64,000 bases of DNA from Halopiger djelfimassiliensis (GCF_000455365.1 NZ_HG315684.1:1011060-1075059); one strand, 5' to 3'. Shown: positions 44,412 to 53,487, counted from the first letter of the stretch. Made by a program: numbers and translations. The notes: generated from the sequence alone by a model not told the origin.

Positions 44412-44745
44412 GTGCTTCATGACACATGAGTATCTACGGGAGCGGCCGTTCTGTCCTCCTGAATAGCTGTGAGGAATGCCCGTCCAAATTACGTGAAATT
44501 CTCCCGGAGGAGCACGCAAAAGAGCCGTCTGGATCGCTACGGCGGGGCCGAACACCGAGTGCGAGACTCCGCCGAATAGCGCCCGGAACGGTTCCTTCGG
44601 ATACCCAGCCTGAATCCGCTCTCGAGAGAAACCAGCTTCGACGGAACCGAGCGTCTGACGGCCGTCTCGAGTTCGAGTGCGGGCAGACGAACGCCGAACG
44701 GGGGTCGCCGTCCGCCGGCTCGTCCGTCCGTGAAACCGCGAGCGA
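44412..44745. other. Gene-free stretch after the toxin-antitoxin pair
   Basis: Short frames here are Ser/Arg-rich and lack coding character. The first 100 bp are less GC-rich than the rest and may belong to the transferred toxin-antitoxin segment. No hairpin ends or repeats were recognised beyond the hairpin at 44391. Confidence 0.4.
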
Positions 44746-45801
44746 TCAGTCGGCCGCGAGCTTGTCGAGCCCGGCGGCCTCGATGTCCTCGCCGTCGACC
44801 GACGTCCGGAGCGAGTCCATTCCGTCGTCGCGATCGATGCCGAAGTCGTCCGCGTACAGCTCCGCGACGCGGGCCATCTCCTCGTCGGTGAGCTTGGGAA
44901 CGTCGCTGGCGGCCGTCCACTCGTCGATGTCGGCGTTCGTGCGGAAGGTCGGCGTCACGGTCGCGACCGGCTCGTGGCTCAGCAGCCACGCGATGGCGGC
45001 CTGTCCCATCGTCCGCTCGCCGTCCCGCTCGAGGAAGCGGAGTTGCTCGAGTTTCTCCCAGCCGGTTTCGTACCACTCGTCGGGACGGAAGCCGCGGTGG
45101 TCGCCCTCGCCGAGTTCGGTGTCGGGCGTGACCTGCTCGTTGAGGACACCCGAGGAGTGGGGCACGCGGGGGATGAGGCTGGTCGACGAGCCCGTGCGCT
45201 CGATCGTCTCGAGGAAGTGGTTGCCGACCTCCTGTTCGAGCACGTTCCAGACGAGTTGCACGGAGTCGAACTCTTCTTCGATGGCGAGGTCGCCCTCGGC
45301 GAGCCAGCCGATCGACGGGCCGAGCGCGAGGCCGACGGCGTCGATCGTTCCCGCAGCCTCGAGTTCGTCGAGCAACTCGAGCACGTCGGGGGTGATCTCG
45401 TCGACGTTGGCGTTGTGCAACTGGAGCACGTCGACCGAGTCGACCCCGAGCCGCTCGAGGCTCTTCTCGACGGCGTCCCGGAGGTACTCGGGGGACAGCT
45501 CCTTCGGCAGTTCGCCGTGGCCGGCCTGTGGGTTGTTGTAGAAGTCGTAGCCGACCTTGGTCGCGATGGTGACCTCGTCACGGACCTCGGAGAGGGCCTC
45601 GCCGAGCAGTTCCTCGCTGCGACCGTGACCGTAGACGTCGCCCGTATCGAAGTAGGTGATCCCCTGATCGACGGCGTACTGGACCATCTCGATCGCGTCG
45701 TCCTCCGACCGGTCGCCCCACCAGTCGGTCCCGACGACCCACGCGCCGAATCCGACCTCGCTGACCTCGACCCCGGAGTCACCGAGTTCGTTGTATTGCA
45801 T
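44746..45801 (-). CDS. Aldo/keto reductase
   Basis: A 351-residue (beta/alpha)8 oxidoreductase. Landmarks are MQYNELGDSGVEVSEVGFGA, the catalytic Asp/Tyr region FDTGDVYGHGRSEELLGEAL, Lys in VTIATKVGYD, His in LQLHNANVDEI, and a C-terminal NADPH-binding segment (VTPTFRTNADIDEW). It reduces aldehydes or ketones with NADPH, substrate unknown. ATG 45801 is selected because upstream codons in frame look non-coding. Typical length; isolated gene on the minus strand. Confidence 0.9.
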   Translation of the reverse strand: MQYNELGDSGVEVSEVGFGAWVVGTDWWGDRSEDDAIEMVQYAVDQGITYFDTGDVYGHGRSEELLGEALSEVRDEVTIATKVGYDFYNNPQAGHGELPKELSPEYLRDAVEKSLERLGVDSVDVLQLHNANVDEITPDVLELLDELEAAGTIDAVGLALGPSIGWLAEGDLAIEEEFDSVQLVWNVLEQEVGNHFLETIERTGSSTSLIPRVPHSSGVLNEQVTPDTELGEGDHRGFRPDEWYETGWEKLEQLRFLERDGERTMGQAAIAWLLSHEPVATVTPTFRTNADIDEWTAASDVPKLTDEEMARVAELYADDFGIDRDDGMDSLRTSVDGEDIEAAGLDKLAAD

Positions 45802-45942
45802 ACCGAACCCTTCGTAGTGAGGGGACTTATGGCGTACGGAACGCCGGCGTAGCCGGCCGAACCGGTTCGGCTCGATGGCGTTTTCGATCGGTGCGGCGGA
45901 CTCGAGCCGAACGTTCTTGTACGGTCGCTGAATAGTTCGGGT

Positions 45943-46173
45943 ATGGCCGATGCCCGCCGCGTAGACTCGACCCACGGGCTGCTGGCAGTCGTGCTCCTCG
46001 TCGCAGTGCTGACGCCGCTTGCCGCCACAAAGCTGACCGTAACCCCACACCGGGTGACCGTCGGGACGATCGTCGTGGGTTCCCTGTTGCTGCTCGGGTC
46101 GCTCGCCCTGCCCGCGTTGATCATCTCCGAGTGGGACGACACCGGCTCGGAAACCGATCGAAACCGAACCTGA
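45943..46173 (+). CDS. Small two-helix membrane protein
   Basis: A 76-residue protein with helix 1 LLAVVLLVAVLTPLAATKLT and helix 2 TVGTIVVGSLLLLGSLALPA, and a short acidic tail (EWDDTGSETDRNRT). No family recognised. It is preceded by a divergent aldo/keto reductase gene. Hydrophobicity pattern and codon bias support a real gene. Function unknown. Confidence 0.65.
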   Translation: MADARRVDSTHGLLAVVLLVAVLTPLAATKLTVTPHRVTVGTIVVGSLLLLGSLALPALIISEWDDTGSETDRNRT

Positions 46174-46275
46174 GCCGATCGACGAACGGGTAGTGGCACG
46201 CGTGTCACCTGCGAAACCCGGCAGCACGGACGCACAACCGAACCCCTATCAACTCGGCGGGCACTATCTCGGGGT

Positions 46276-47175
46276 ATGACAAAGCGGCACGTCTCGCTCC
46301 CCGAGGGGGCGGAGGCGGGAATGCGCGAGTTCATCGACGAGGTCGACCGACGACTGGCGAGCGACGAGGACACCTGTTCGGTCGTCGAGGACGTCCTGAT
46401 CGACCTCTCGGGCGACCGCAAGGCCTACGAGCGCTGGCAGGACGGCGAACCGGTCTCGCCGGCCGAGCGCGTCCGCCTGCAGAGCTACGACCCCTGTAAT
46501 ACGACGCTCGAGAGCGAGTACTACGCCGAGAAAAACGAAACGAAGTTCCGGCGGTCGAAGCACCTCCAGTGGCTCTGGCGGCAGTTCGACAGCCTCCCGA
46601 TCGCGGACAACGTCGAGTTCGCGCTGCGGTTCCGGCGGATGCTCGCGGATCACCTCTTCGAGGAGTGTGGCGACGACTGTCGCTTTTTCAAAGGGATCAC
46701 GTTCACCTACGGCCACAACATCACCGTCGGCGATAACACGGTGATCCACGACGGCGTCCACCTCGACGACCGCGGGAAACTCACCATCGGCGATCGCGTC
46801 TCGATCTCCGACGGCGTCCACGTCTACAGCCACGACCACGACGTCGTCGACCAGACCGAGGTCCGCAACTACCACACGATCGTCGAGGACGACGTCCGAC
46901 TCACCTACGATTCGATGGTCCGTGCGGGCAACAGGGTGGGCGAAAACGCCATCGTCGGGGCACGCGGCGTCGTCCAGCACGACATCCCCGCCCACCACAT
47001 CGCCGTCGGGATGCCCGCAAAGAGCGTCAAGATCAAACCCGGCTGGGAGGACGTCGCCACTCCGATCGAGGAGGCCGGCGTCAACCGGCAGGCAAAACGT
47101 CGGATCGAGTACGACCTTCCGGCGGATCTCGAGGTATTCGACGAGTTCCAGCGCGACCTGCAGCCGCCCCGTTGA
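46276..47175 (+). CDS. Left-handed beta-helix (hexapeptide) acyltransferase
   Basis: A 299-residue protein. The first 150 residues are helical (FIDEVDRRLASDEDTCSVVE and LQWLWRQFDSLPIADNVEFA). The rest has hexapeptide repeats (ITVGDNTVIHDGVHLDDRGK; IGDRVSISDGVHVYSHDHDV). The catalytic His is probably in the VYSHDHD loop, and the closing motif AVGMPAKSVKIKPG is typical of maltose/galactoside O-acetyltransferase relatives. It transfers acetyl or another acyl group to a sugar or similar acceptor; the acceptor is unknown. No sugar-biosynthesis genes adjoin. Confidence 0.87.
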   Translation: MTKRHVSLPEGAEAGMREFIDEVDRRLASDEDTCSVVEDVLIDLSGDRKAYERWQDGEPVSPAERVRLQSYDPCNTTLESEYYAEKNETKFRRSKHLQWLWRQFDSLPIADNVEFALRFRRMLADHLFEECGDDCRFFKGITFTYGHNITVGDNTVIHDGVHLDDRGKLTIGDRVSISDGVHVYSHDHDVVDQTEVRNYHTIVEDDVRLTYDSMVRAGNRVGENAIVGARGVVQHDIPAHHIAVGMPAKSVKIKPGWEDVATPIEEAGVNRQAKRRIEYDLPADLEVFDEFQRDLQPPR

Positions 47176-47288
47176 CAGCTATCCCCCCGGAAGAGCGAGT
47201 GTATCCGTCGAATATTCCATTCGTCGTGACTCTCCCCGGGCCGTGACTCGGGGAATAGCCAAGTGTCTTGAGAACCTATAGCACAGTG

Positions 47289-47612
47289 ATGGAGCTCTGG
47301 GGATGGCTCATCGGGTACGTGGTGCTATTCGTCCTGTTGCACCTGTTACTGTACTACGCCTACGTCCGCCGCGGGGACGGCGACAACACGAGAACGCCGT
47401 CGTTCGCCGATCCCAACCGCGCGCGATCGCACTCCTCGCCCGGCCCCGATCGCTATCCGCGCGCCCCCGATGAGTTCGACGACGCCGACGGACCGGAGAC
47501 CGAACGTGACCTCGAAGGCGAGACGATCCGCTGTCCCCACTGTGGCGCGAACAATGCGGCGGATCAGGTGTTTACGTACTGCTGGCACTGTATCTCGACG
47601 CTCCGTCGGTAA
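47289..47612 (+). CDS. Membrane-anchored zinc-ribbon protein (DUF7577-like)
   Basis: A 107-residue protein. A single N-terminal membrane helix (MELWGWLIGYVVLFVLLHLL) precedes an acidic/Pro linker. A C-terminal zinc ribbon then reads CPHCGANNAADQVFTYCWHC (CxxC...CxxC). The layout matches the haloarchaeal DUF7577 type in my memory; role unknown. The zinc ribbon probably faces the cytoplasm. The ATG at 47289 starts the hydrophobic segment. Confidence 0.78.
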   Translation: MELWGWLIGYVVLFVLLHLLLYYAYVRRGDGDNTRTPSFADPNRARSHSSPGPDRYPRAPDEFDDADGPETERDLEGETIRCPHCGANNAADQVFTYCWHCISTLRR

Positions 47613-47758
47613 CACGTCGAGCGACGCGCTCTTTCAGCGACGCTGTCGACCGTCTCCGGTTCCGTTCGAACGTTCGTTCGCTCCGACCGTTTCGCCCGGT
47701 AACCAACGATTACGTTTTTGTCGATCAACTGCCGATGGGTAGGAGAAGACGAACAGTT

Positions 47759-48073
47759 ATGCACGGACACGCACCCCCCGAACCGCAGTCTCGCCCTCCA
47801 TCCCTGTACCGCGCCTATCACGATCCCGACGGTCCCGCGACGCTCAGTACGACGGTCATCCACGCGCTGGCCGACTGTATGGGCGTCGACGTCACTGACG
47901 GCCGGATCTCGCTGTACGACGCCGTCGATCCCGACGCCCTCGACGACCTCTTTCGGCCGCGCCACGACGGCTCACCGCGAACCGGCGGGACGCTAACGTT
48001 CGTCGTCGACGATCACCGCGTCACGGTCACCAGCGACGGAGAAATCCTGATCGAACCGCCTGCCCGGCGGTAA
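47759..48073 (+). CDS. HalOD1 output-domain protein
   Basis: A 104-residue protein dominated by a HalOD1 domain: LSTTVIHALADCMGVDVTDG, LYDAVDPDALDDLFRPR, then TLTFVVDDHRVTVTSDGEIL. HalOD1 occurs alone or after receiver/PAS domains in haloarchaeal signalling proteins; its molecular action is unknown. Here it stands alone, with a Pro-rich N-terminal 20 residues. The TraB-like gene converges on it with a 2-bp gap. Confidence 0.82.
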   Translation: MHGHAPPEPQSRPPSLYRAYHDPDGPATLSTTVIHALADCMGVDVTDGRISLYDAVDPDALDDLFRPRHDGSPRTGGTLTFVVDDHRVTVTSDGEILIEPPARR

Positions 48074-48075
48074 CC

Positions 48076-48846
48076 TCACGTTTCACTGCCGGTCTCGGCC
48101 GTCGCGAGTTCCGCGGCCAGCGTCTCGAGGTGATCGACCCCGACGACGGCGACGGTGTCGCCGCGGGTCCGAAGCGTTTCGAGGCGCTCGACCATACAAC
48201 GTTCGCGCGTCTCGTCCCGAACGGCGAGCGCGCTCGTACTTTCGGTCGCCACGCTCCCGAGCAACGCCTGCACCCCGGCGACGTGGGACCGTTCGTGTTC
48301 GGCCTGTCGTGCCGGCGAGTCGTCGTGGGAGCAGTCGTACTCGATCGGATCGTCGCGGGTGACGGTCATCGACGTCGCGTGTGTCAGCGTCGCCGCAACC
48401 CGACAGGCAAGCGCCTCCCGCGTCGCGCCGCCGAGACTCGAGATGACGCGACGCGCGGTCGCGCTCGAGACCCGATCGGCGACGAGGCGCGTGACCAGTC
48501 GTCGCAGGAACGACCAGTTCGGAGCATCGATACCCACGATATCGGCGTCGGGGGCGGTACGGATGGCGGCGCTCATCTCGCCGCCAAACCGTGGCGGCCG
48601 GTCGCCGTTCCCCTTGTCGCGGGCGTACGCCCGGTACAGCGGGAGGGCCGCCGGCGGTAACTCGAGTGCGAGCACGTCCGGCTCGACCGTCTCGAGGACC
48701 CGCTGGACGCGGCCGACGCTTGCGGGATGGTCGTGGACGACACCGAGGAGGAGCAGGTCGCCGGCCGGCCCGCCCAGGCGGTGGCAAAACCGGTCGGTGA
48801 CTCGCGGATCGGCGAACGATTCGAAGAAGGACGGGGACTCGTCCAT
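48076..48846 (-). CDS. TraB/GumN-like protein
   Basis: A 256-residue protein. Key stretches are LLLLGVVHDHPASVGRVQRV (the GxxH region), VLALELPPAALPLYRAYARD (E-L motif) and VAVVGVDHLETLAAELATAE near the C-terminus. These correspond to the TraB/PrgY/GumN fold, proposed to be a metal-dependent hydrolase or protease related to erythromycin esterase-type folds. No membrane tail is seen, unlike longer archaeal TraB proteins. Substrate unknown. Confidence 0.75.
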   Translation of the reverse strand: MDESPSFFESFADPRVTDRFCHRLGGPAGDLLLLGVVHDHPASVGRVQRVLETVEPDVLALELPPAALPLYRAYARDKGNGDRPPRFGGEMSAAIRTAPDADIVGIDAPNWSFLRRLVTRLVADRVSSATARRVISSLGGATREALACRVAATLTHATSMTVTRDDPIEYDCSHDDSPARQAEHERSHVAGVQALLGSVATESTSALAVRDETRERCMVERLETLRTRGDTVAVVGVDHLETLAAELATAETGSET

Positions 48847-49122
48847 TGATCGAATGGTAATACGCGACTAGCGGGATAACCCTTCCGTTGTGTCGAACCG
48901 CCGGCGATCTAGACAGTCATTACCGCCGGAACGAGTTCGATATCGAAGCCGGTTCGAAGTCGCCGGGAGCGGTTCGACGATCGTAATGCGCCGGTGTCCG
49001 CCGACAACTGTTTCGCCGCTTTATAATGGCTGCGGCCGTGGTTCCGGTGGTTCGGTAGCGGCTCGGCCAGCGTCGATTCGAGGGGCGTGAGCAACACGGC
49101 AGCGATCGACCGAATTGCGCAC
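48847..49122. other. Gap between divergent TraB-like and PRC-barrel genes
   Basis: A 276-bp promoter region. No conserved frame seen. A TATA-like TTTATAATGG at 49019-49028 could drive the rightward gene, though it lies about 100 bp before its ATG. Confidence 0.35.
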
Positions 49123-49368
49123 ATGACACGAGACGCGATCACGAAAGCCGACGAGGGGAAACGCGTACTGAACACCGACGGGACCGAGGTCGGGCGCATC
49201 GTCGCGGTCGAAGACGGGCACGGCTACGTCGATCCGGATCCGGGGCTGACGGGAACGATCAAGGCCAAGCTCGGCTGGGGGGACGTGACGGCGGCGGCAC
49301 ATCCGCTCGACGAGGGGAGTATCGACGAGATCACCGACGACGCCGTCTATCTCCGCGGGACGCTCTGA
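49123..49368 (+). CDS. Stand-alone PRC-barrel domain protein
   Basis: An 81-residue protein: LNTDGTEVGRIVAVEDGHGY, IKAKLGW, and IDEITDDAVYLRG. The same three blocks occur in the N-terminal domain of the 532-residue protein at 37953-39551 (IKAALGW; IDEITNDAVRLEG), so these are paralogues. PRC barrels in archaea form small dimers and include CdpB proteins of the division machinery, but this one is not assigned. ATG 49123 is used; a GTG at 49087 would add 12 residues. Confidence 0.8.
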   Translation: MTRDAITKADEGKRVLNTDGTEVGRIVAVEDGHGYVDPDPGLTGTIKAKLGWGDVTAAAHPLDEGSIDEITDDAVYLRGTL

Positions 49369-49402
49369 TCGAGGCCGGTCGGGGCGTGTCGGGCGACCGT
49401 TC

Positions 49403-50200
49403 TCACTCCGACGGATCGGGCGGCGACAGCGCCGTCGCGTCCGCGCGAAACCGCTGGTAGACCTCCTCGGCCCACTCGAGAGCCGCCTGCGAGTCGTTTT
49501 TGATGACCCCCTCGATCTCCGCCCGATCGTTCAGAACGAAGACGAACACGTGCGCTCCGGTTTCCGTCTCGACGATCGCCAGTTCGTAGGGGACCGAGTC
49601 GACGACGTACATGTCGAACTCCCCTTCGGTGATGAACTCGCGGACCTGTTCGGGATACTCCTCGCGGAGAAACGCCGCGAGTGCTTCGGTAAACACCGCC
49701 TCGACGTCGAGGGTTCCCTCGACCGTCCGTTCGTACAGCCGCAACCGAATGCGGGGCAGACGCTCCGCGGCGAAAAACCCGCGGATCCGATCGGCCGCGT
49801 CGATGCCGTCGACGAGCCGCTCGAGCGGCTTGAACGGAGCGTGCGGTTTCGGCTCGGTCGTCCGGGCCCCCTCGAGCAACGCGGTCGACATCGGCGCGTC
49901 CCGCGGAAGGTCCGCGAGGAGGTCGCTCACCTCGTCGATCGAGTCGAGCGCGCCGGCGCTGCGACGATACTCCGACAGCGCCACCCGACCCGCGGCCGTC
50001 AAACGGTACCCGTCGTCGCGTCGCTGGACGAACGCGAGCCACTCGAGTTCGCGGATCGCCCGATCGACCGTCGACCGCGAGCAGTCGAGTCGCTCGACGA
50101 GATCGCGCTTGTGCCGTGGGCCGTCCTCGAGGGCTTCGAGGAGGGGCTGACGACGGGAGACGGTCCGGATAACGTCGAGGTTCGGGCTCGGCGAGCGCAC
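49403..50200 (-). CDS. Winged-helix regulator with FilR1-type C-terminal domain
   Basis: A 265-residue protein. The N-terminal winged helix (LLEALEDGPRHKRDLVERLD, then CSRSTVDRAIRELEWLAFVQ) binds DNA. The C-terminal domain (LRLYERTVEGTLDVEAVFTE; EFDMYVVDSVPYELAIVETE; VFVFVLNDRAEIEGVIKNDS) matches the FilR1/DUF1724 ligand-sensing type known from methanogen filament regulators and common in haloarchaea. It starts at GTG 50200. Targets unknown. Confidence 0.85.
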   Translation of the reverse strand: MRSPSPNLDVIRTVSRRQPLLEALEDGPRHKRDLVERLDCSRSTVDRAIRELEWLAFVQRRDDGYRLTAAGRVALSEYRRSAGALDSIDEVSDLLADLPRDAPMSTALLEGARTTEPKPHAPFKPLERLVDGIDAADRIRGFFAAERLPRIRLRLYERTVEGTLDVEAVFTEALAAFLREEYPEQVREFITEGEFDMYVVDSVPYELAIVETETGAHVFVFVLNDRAEIEGVIKNDSQAALEWAEEVYQRFRADATALSPPDPSE

Positions 50201-50301
50201 ACCTGCTGATCACAAGTATTTACGTCCGAATAAATGTTGGCCGGAAGATTCACGGGCGTTCACGGCCGGCGGTCACGTCGACGGGGTCGTGATCGGTTCG
50301 A

Positions 50302-51561
50302 TCAGACGCCGGTCGAGTATCGGAGGATGCCGGCGAAGCCGCCGAAGGCGTTGTAGAGCTGTTCGCCCTTCTCGAAATCGGTCGAGATGAACTTGGTTTC
50401 GGTGCCGCGCTGTTCGGCGATCTCGATGAGGTGGTCGATGGCGTCCTCGCGGTCGTCCTCGGCGGCTTCGACGGCGGTGCCACACTCGGTACACTCGTGT
50501 TCCGGCGTCGACTTGCGCCGGTCGATGACTTCGCGCTCGGTGGTATCACACTCCGGACACTCGTAGGTGACGACGTCCTTGCGAAGGTCCTCGCTGATCA
50601 GCAGCCGGTCGACCGCACCCATCATGAGGTTCTGGCGCGTCTGCTCGAACCCGTAGGTCGCGAGGTCGCCCGCGTTGAGTTCCTCGAAGAACTCCTCCAT
50701 CTGCTGTTTGTCCTTCATCACCTCCGCGTCGGCCAGCGCGTCCTCGGCGCTGTCGACGAGGTCGTAGAGACCGGACTCGTCGGTGTAGGCGACGTCGAAC
50801 TTGCCGATCACCGTATCCTGAATCTCGTGGTGGAGGTAGTCGCCGTCGAGGAACTCGTCTTTGGTCGGGGAGGGGCCGCCGACGAGGACGCCGTCGAGTT
50901 CGTGCCGTTTGGGGACGAACAGGTCGTTTGCCATCCCAGCGACTTCCTGATAGAAGTTGTCGATCGCCTCGAGACGCAGTCGGGCGAACCGCTGTGCGGA
51001 CTGGCCACCTTTCCGCTGTTTCCCGGGGACGAGCGACGAGGCGGACTTGACGGGTTCGACGCGTTTCCCGCGCAGCCAGCCGACGTTCGCCTCACGTCGG
51101 TCGAGGACGATCAGGCCGTACAGGCCCTTGTCCGCGAGCATCTCCTCGAGCGGTTCCGTCAGGAAATCGGAGTCGCAGTGATAGCGGAACGACTCGACGG
51201 GCTGGGGCGGACTCTCGAGGACCTTCGTGACCATCTCGGTCCGGCCACCGCCGGAGTCGACGGCTCCGGAGAACAGCACCATCCCGTTTTCCGGCGGATA
51301 GGTGTCGTAGTAGCGGAGACGGTCCTTGATGCTCGTCAGCGCGTCCTGAACGTTCGTCCGGGTCTGCTTGGACTTGATGTTGGCCGCTTCGCTGTGTTCC
51401 TGCGTGACGTGCTGGACCACGTCGCTGATCTGCCTATCCTCGGGGACGTAGATCGTCACGAGTTGCGTTCCGGACCCCTCGTAGTCCTTGAGGTCCTCGA
51501 TGACCTTCCGGAACTCGTATTTCTTCCGGTCGGATTGCTCCTGCTCGCCCTCCTGGCTCAT
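50302..51561 (-). CDS. prf1: Peptide chain release factor aRF1
   Basis: A 419-residue class I release factor. The N-terminal stop-codon-reading domain carries the NIKS motif (EAANIKSKQTRTNV). The central domain holds the peptidyl hydrolysis GGQ motif (GKQRKGGQSAQRF). The C-terminal domain contains a zinc-like double CxxC (CPECDTTEREVIDRRKS; CTECGTAVE). It recognises all three stop codons in archaea and works with aPelota/aIF-type GTPase partners. ATG 51561 (MSQEGEQEQSDRKKYEF) is the clear start. Complete and typical. Confidence 0.97.
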   Translation of the reverse strand: MSQEGEQEQSDRKKYEFRKVIEDLKDYEGSGTQLVTIYVPEDRQISDVVQHVTQEHSEAANIKSKQTRTNVQDALTSIKDRLRYYDTYPPENGMVLFSGAVDSGGGRTEMVTKVLESPPQPVESFRYHCDSDFLTEPLEEMLADKGLYGLIVLDRREANVGWLRGKRVEPVKSASSLVPGKQRKGGQSAQRFARLRLEAIDNFYQEVAGMANDLFVPKRHELDGVLVGGPSPTKDEFLDGDYLHHEIQDTVIGKFDVAYTDESGLYDLVDSAEDALADAEVMKDKQQMEEFFEELNAGDLATYGFEQTRQNLMMGAVDRLLISEDLRKDVVTYECPECDTTEREVIDRRKSTPEHECTECGTAVEAAEDDREDAIDHLIEIAEQRGTETKFISTDFEKGEQLYNAFGGFAGILRYSTGV

Positions 51562-51940
51562 TGGCCGTACAAAACGGTGCTGTGGGTAAGTATTCTTTGA
51601 CACGGGCCGGTAATCCGACGACGGCACGGACCGGAACGCGAGCCGACAGCGCCGGCGGGGCCGGACCGGAAGCCACGATGGCGACACGACCGGGCCGATC
51701 CCGACGGTCGCTTACCGGATCGCGACTCGCGGCTCAGCGCAACGGTCCCGGATCGGTCCAAGCCACGACGCGCTCGCTCGAGCGACCGCGGCGAGATGCG
51801 CTCCTCGCGGGAATCCCCCGGGGACCCCGCCGGCCGCCGGACTCGAGCGGGCCGGTTCGACACGACCGCCGAACGCGACCCAAAAACGCACCTCGGACGC
51901 GCCGCTTGCCGTACCGAACGAACGGAATTTCGTCGAGACG
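51562..51940. other. Gene-free, GC-rich stretch upstream of prf1
   Basis: Frames here encode only Arg/Pro/Gly-rich sequence and look non-coding on both strands. It separates prf1 (leftward) from the candidate small RNA (rightward). No repeats recognised. Confidence 0.4.
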
Positions 51941-51946
51941 TTTATG
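51941..51946 (+). promoter_or_regulatory. TATA-like element before the candidate RNA
   Basis: TTTATG centred about 26 nt before 51969, the usual distance from TATA to transcription start in haloarchaea. Confidence 0.4.
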
Positions 51947-51968
51947 TCTCGGGAGCGGGTACGCAATC

Positions 51969-52080
51969 ATGGCTTCGACCTTACCGGGTTGGAAGCCACG
52001 TCTCGGGTGCTTGGACACCCGGGGCATTTCAGCGCATGCCCCCCACGACGGTTCTGGAGACGGTAGCTTCCGACGAAAAC
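51969..52080 (+). ncRNA. Candidate structured small RNA with three tandem hairpins (or a 45-codon leaderless gene)
   Basis: Directly after the TATA spacing come three perfect stems: TGGCTTC/GAAGCCA (51970-51976 with 51992-51998), CGGGTG/CACCCG (52004-52009 with 52016-52021) and GGGGCAT/ATGCCCC (52021-52027 with 52036-52042). An open frame of 45 codons starts at ATG 51969 and ends at 52106. Only about half of its codons end in G/C, against roughly 85-90% in surrounding genes, so an RNA reading is preferred. No known RNA family is recognised. The 3' end is a guess. Confidence 0.4.
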
Positions 52081-52112
52081 TATCATTCAGAGTGACTTAT
52101 ATCTAGCGGTGA

Positions 52113-52340
52113 GTGTCGGAAACGATCCTCGAGGACTCCGCCGAAACGTCGCTCGTCGGCGCTTGTGATCCGTTTTTGTCGATCGAACCGTCCGAACGAA
52201 CCGATCGTCACACCATCGACGACCATCACGGTTCGGCCGTCGACCGAATCCGTTCGGAGACGTTGCTTGCACCGAATGCGTACTGTAACCAATGTCCGTA
52301 TCGCCGGCGAAAAACGGCTTCGCTCGGGGTGACGATTTAA
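52113..52340 (+). CDS. Possible small protein upstream of the MinD-like gene (low confidence)
   Basis: A GTG-started frame of 75 codons: VSETILEDSAETSLVGACDP to CNQCPYRRRKTASLGVTI. Third positions are GC-rich and it contains a CxxC, which favours coding. There is no recognised family, and the TATA at 52096-52103 is too close for its start. It may be coding or just spacer. Confidence 0.25.
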   Translation: MSETILEDSAETSLVGACDPFLSIEPSERTDRHTIDDHHGSAVDRIRSETLLAPNAYCNQCPYRRRKTASLGVTI

Positions 52341-52376
52341 GGTGTTGCCGTGCCACTGTCCGGACAGTATTCGAGT

Positions 52377-53213
52377 ATGTCTCAAGAGACGGTATATGCT
52401 ATCGCGAGCGGGAAAGGTGGCGTCGGGAAGACGACGACGACGGTGAATCTCGGCACGGCGCTCGCACGGGCCGGCGAGCGCGTGGCCGTCGTCGACGTCG
52501 ATCTCGGCATGGCGAACCTCGCCGGGTTCGTCAGTCTCACCCCCGACTCGACGACCTTACACGACGTGCTGGCCGATGGTGCACCGATCGACGACGCGAC
52601 CTACCGACTGGCGGACAACATCGTCGCCGTGCCAAGCGGAACCGGACTCGACGAGTACGCCGAAACCTCCCCCGAAGGACTGCGCGACGTCGTCGACGAA
52701 CTCCGCTCGACGTACGATTACGTCTTTCTCGACGTCGGCGCGGGTATCAGTCACGAGACCGTGCTTCCCCTCGGACTCGCCGACGCCGTCTTGCTCGTCT
52801 CGACGCCCGAACCCGCAGCCATTCAGGACTCGAGCAAGACCATCGAGTTGACCGACCGCGCCGGCGGCGAGATCGCCGGCCTGATCGTTACCCGGACCCA
52901 CGCCGGCAGCGACATCTCCTACGAGGAGATCGCCGACCGCCTCGAGATCCCCCTGCTCGGCACGGTCCCCGAGGATTCGGCGGCCCGCGAGAGCGTCTAC
53001 GCCGGGACGCCGCTGGTGGTCTACGAACCCGAGGGTCCCGCCGCCGTCGCCTACCGGGGAATCGCCGGCAAACTGTCCGGACTCGATCTCGAGGGACCGA
53101 CGGCCGAGCAAGACCCGGACGAGACCGACGAGACCGACGCCGAAGCCGACGACAGCGAGGCGACACGCGACGACGTCTCGAGTGCGATCACGGAGGCCGA
53201 ATCCGATCCCTGA
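52377..53213 (+). CDS. MinD/ParA-family ATPase
   Basis: A 278-residue deviant Walker ATPase: AIASGKGGVGKTTTTVNLGT (Walker A with the signature Lys), VVDVDLGMANLAG (switch), YDYVFLDVGAGISHETVLPL (Walker B region). The C-terminal 35 residues are Asp/Glu-rich (DPDETDETDAEADDSEATRD) and no clear membrane-targeting helix is seen. Haloarchaea carry several MinD homologues that affect placement of surface structures rather than division. ATG 52377 is chosen for the MSQETVYAIAS start. Stand-alone gene. Confidence 0.88.
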   Translation: MSQETVYAIASGKGGVGKTTTTVNLGTALARAGERVAVVDVDLGMANLAGFVSLTPDSTTLHDVLADGAPIDDATYRLADNIVAVPSGTGLDEYAETSPEGLRDVVDELRSTYDYVFLDVGAGISHETVLPLGLADAVLLVSTPEPAAIQDSSKTIELTDRAGGEIAGLIVTRTHAGSDISYEEIADRLEIPLLGTVPEDSAARESVYAGTPLVVYEPEGPAAVAYRGIAGKLSGLDLEGPTAEQDPDETDETDAEADDSEATRDDVSSAITEAESDP

Positions 53214-53457
53214 CCCGCCGGCCGTTCGAGTCGCCCACGCGGGGTTGGCACCCGTTACCGGAACGGTAGGGACCGTCTGAACCGGCGGGTTCACCGCTCG
53301 AACCCCGGATTGCTATCGAATGCTGTGACTACGACGAACTCGAGAGAGTCGTCGATTCCGAACTGTCTTCCGTTCCGAACTGTCGTCGCCCGGTATCGGC
53401 CAGCGTCGCATAAACCCGGCGTTTCAGAGCCAGTGCGCCCGGTATATCCGTTTTCCA

Positions 53458-53487
53458 CCGATCGTCGGACGATTTTTGAACGATCGG
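53458..53487. promoter_or_regulatory. 8-bp inverted repeat upstream of lipoprotein gene
   Basis: CCGATCGT ... ACGATCGG with a 14-bp A/T-rich spacer, about 50 bp before the start at 53536. A TATA-like ATTACTAAT (53506-53514) lies between it and the start at the 26-nt position. The repeat is thus just upstream of the TATA, where activators usually bind. Confidence 0.35.

Noticed and set aside
51561..52106. A 181-codon + strand frame spanning the gap before the candidate RNA
   Set aside because: Upstream of ATG 51969 it is Arg/Pro/Gly-rich with no coding bias; only the last 45 codons coincide with the promoter spacing, and those are better explained as structured RNA.
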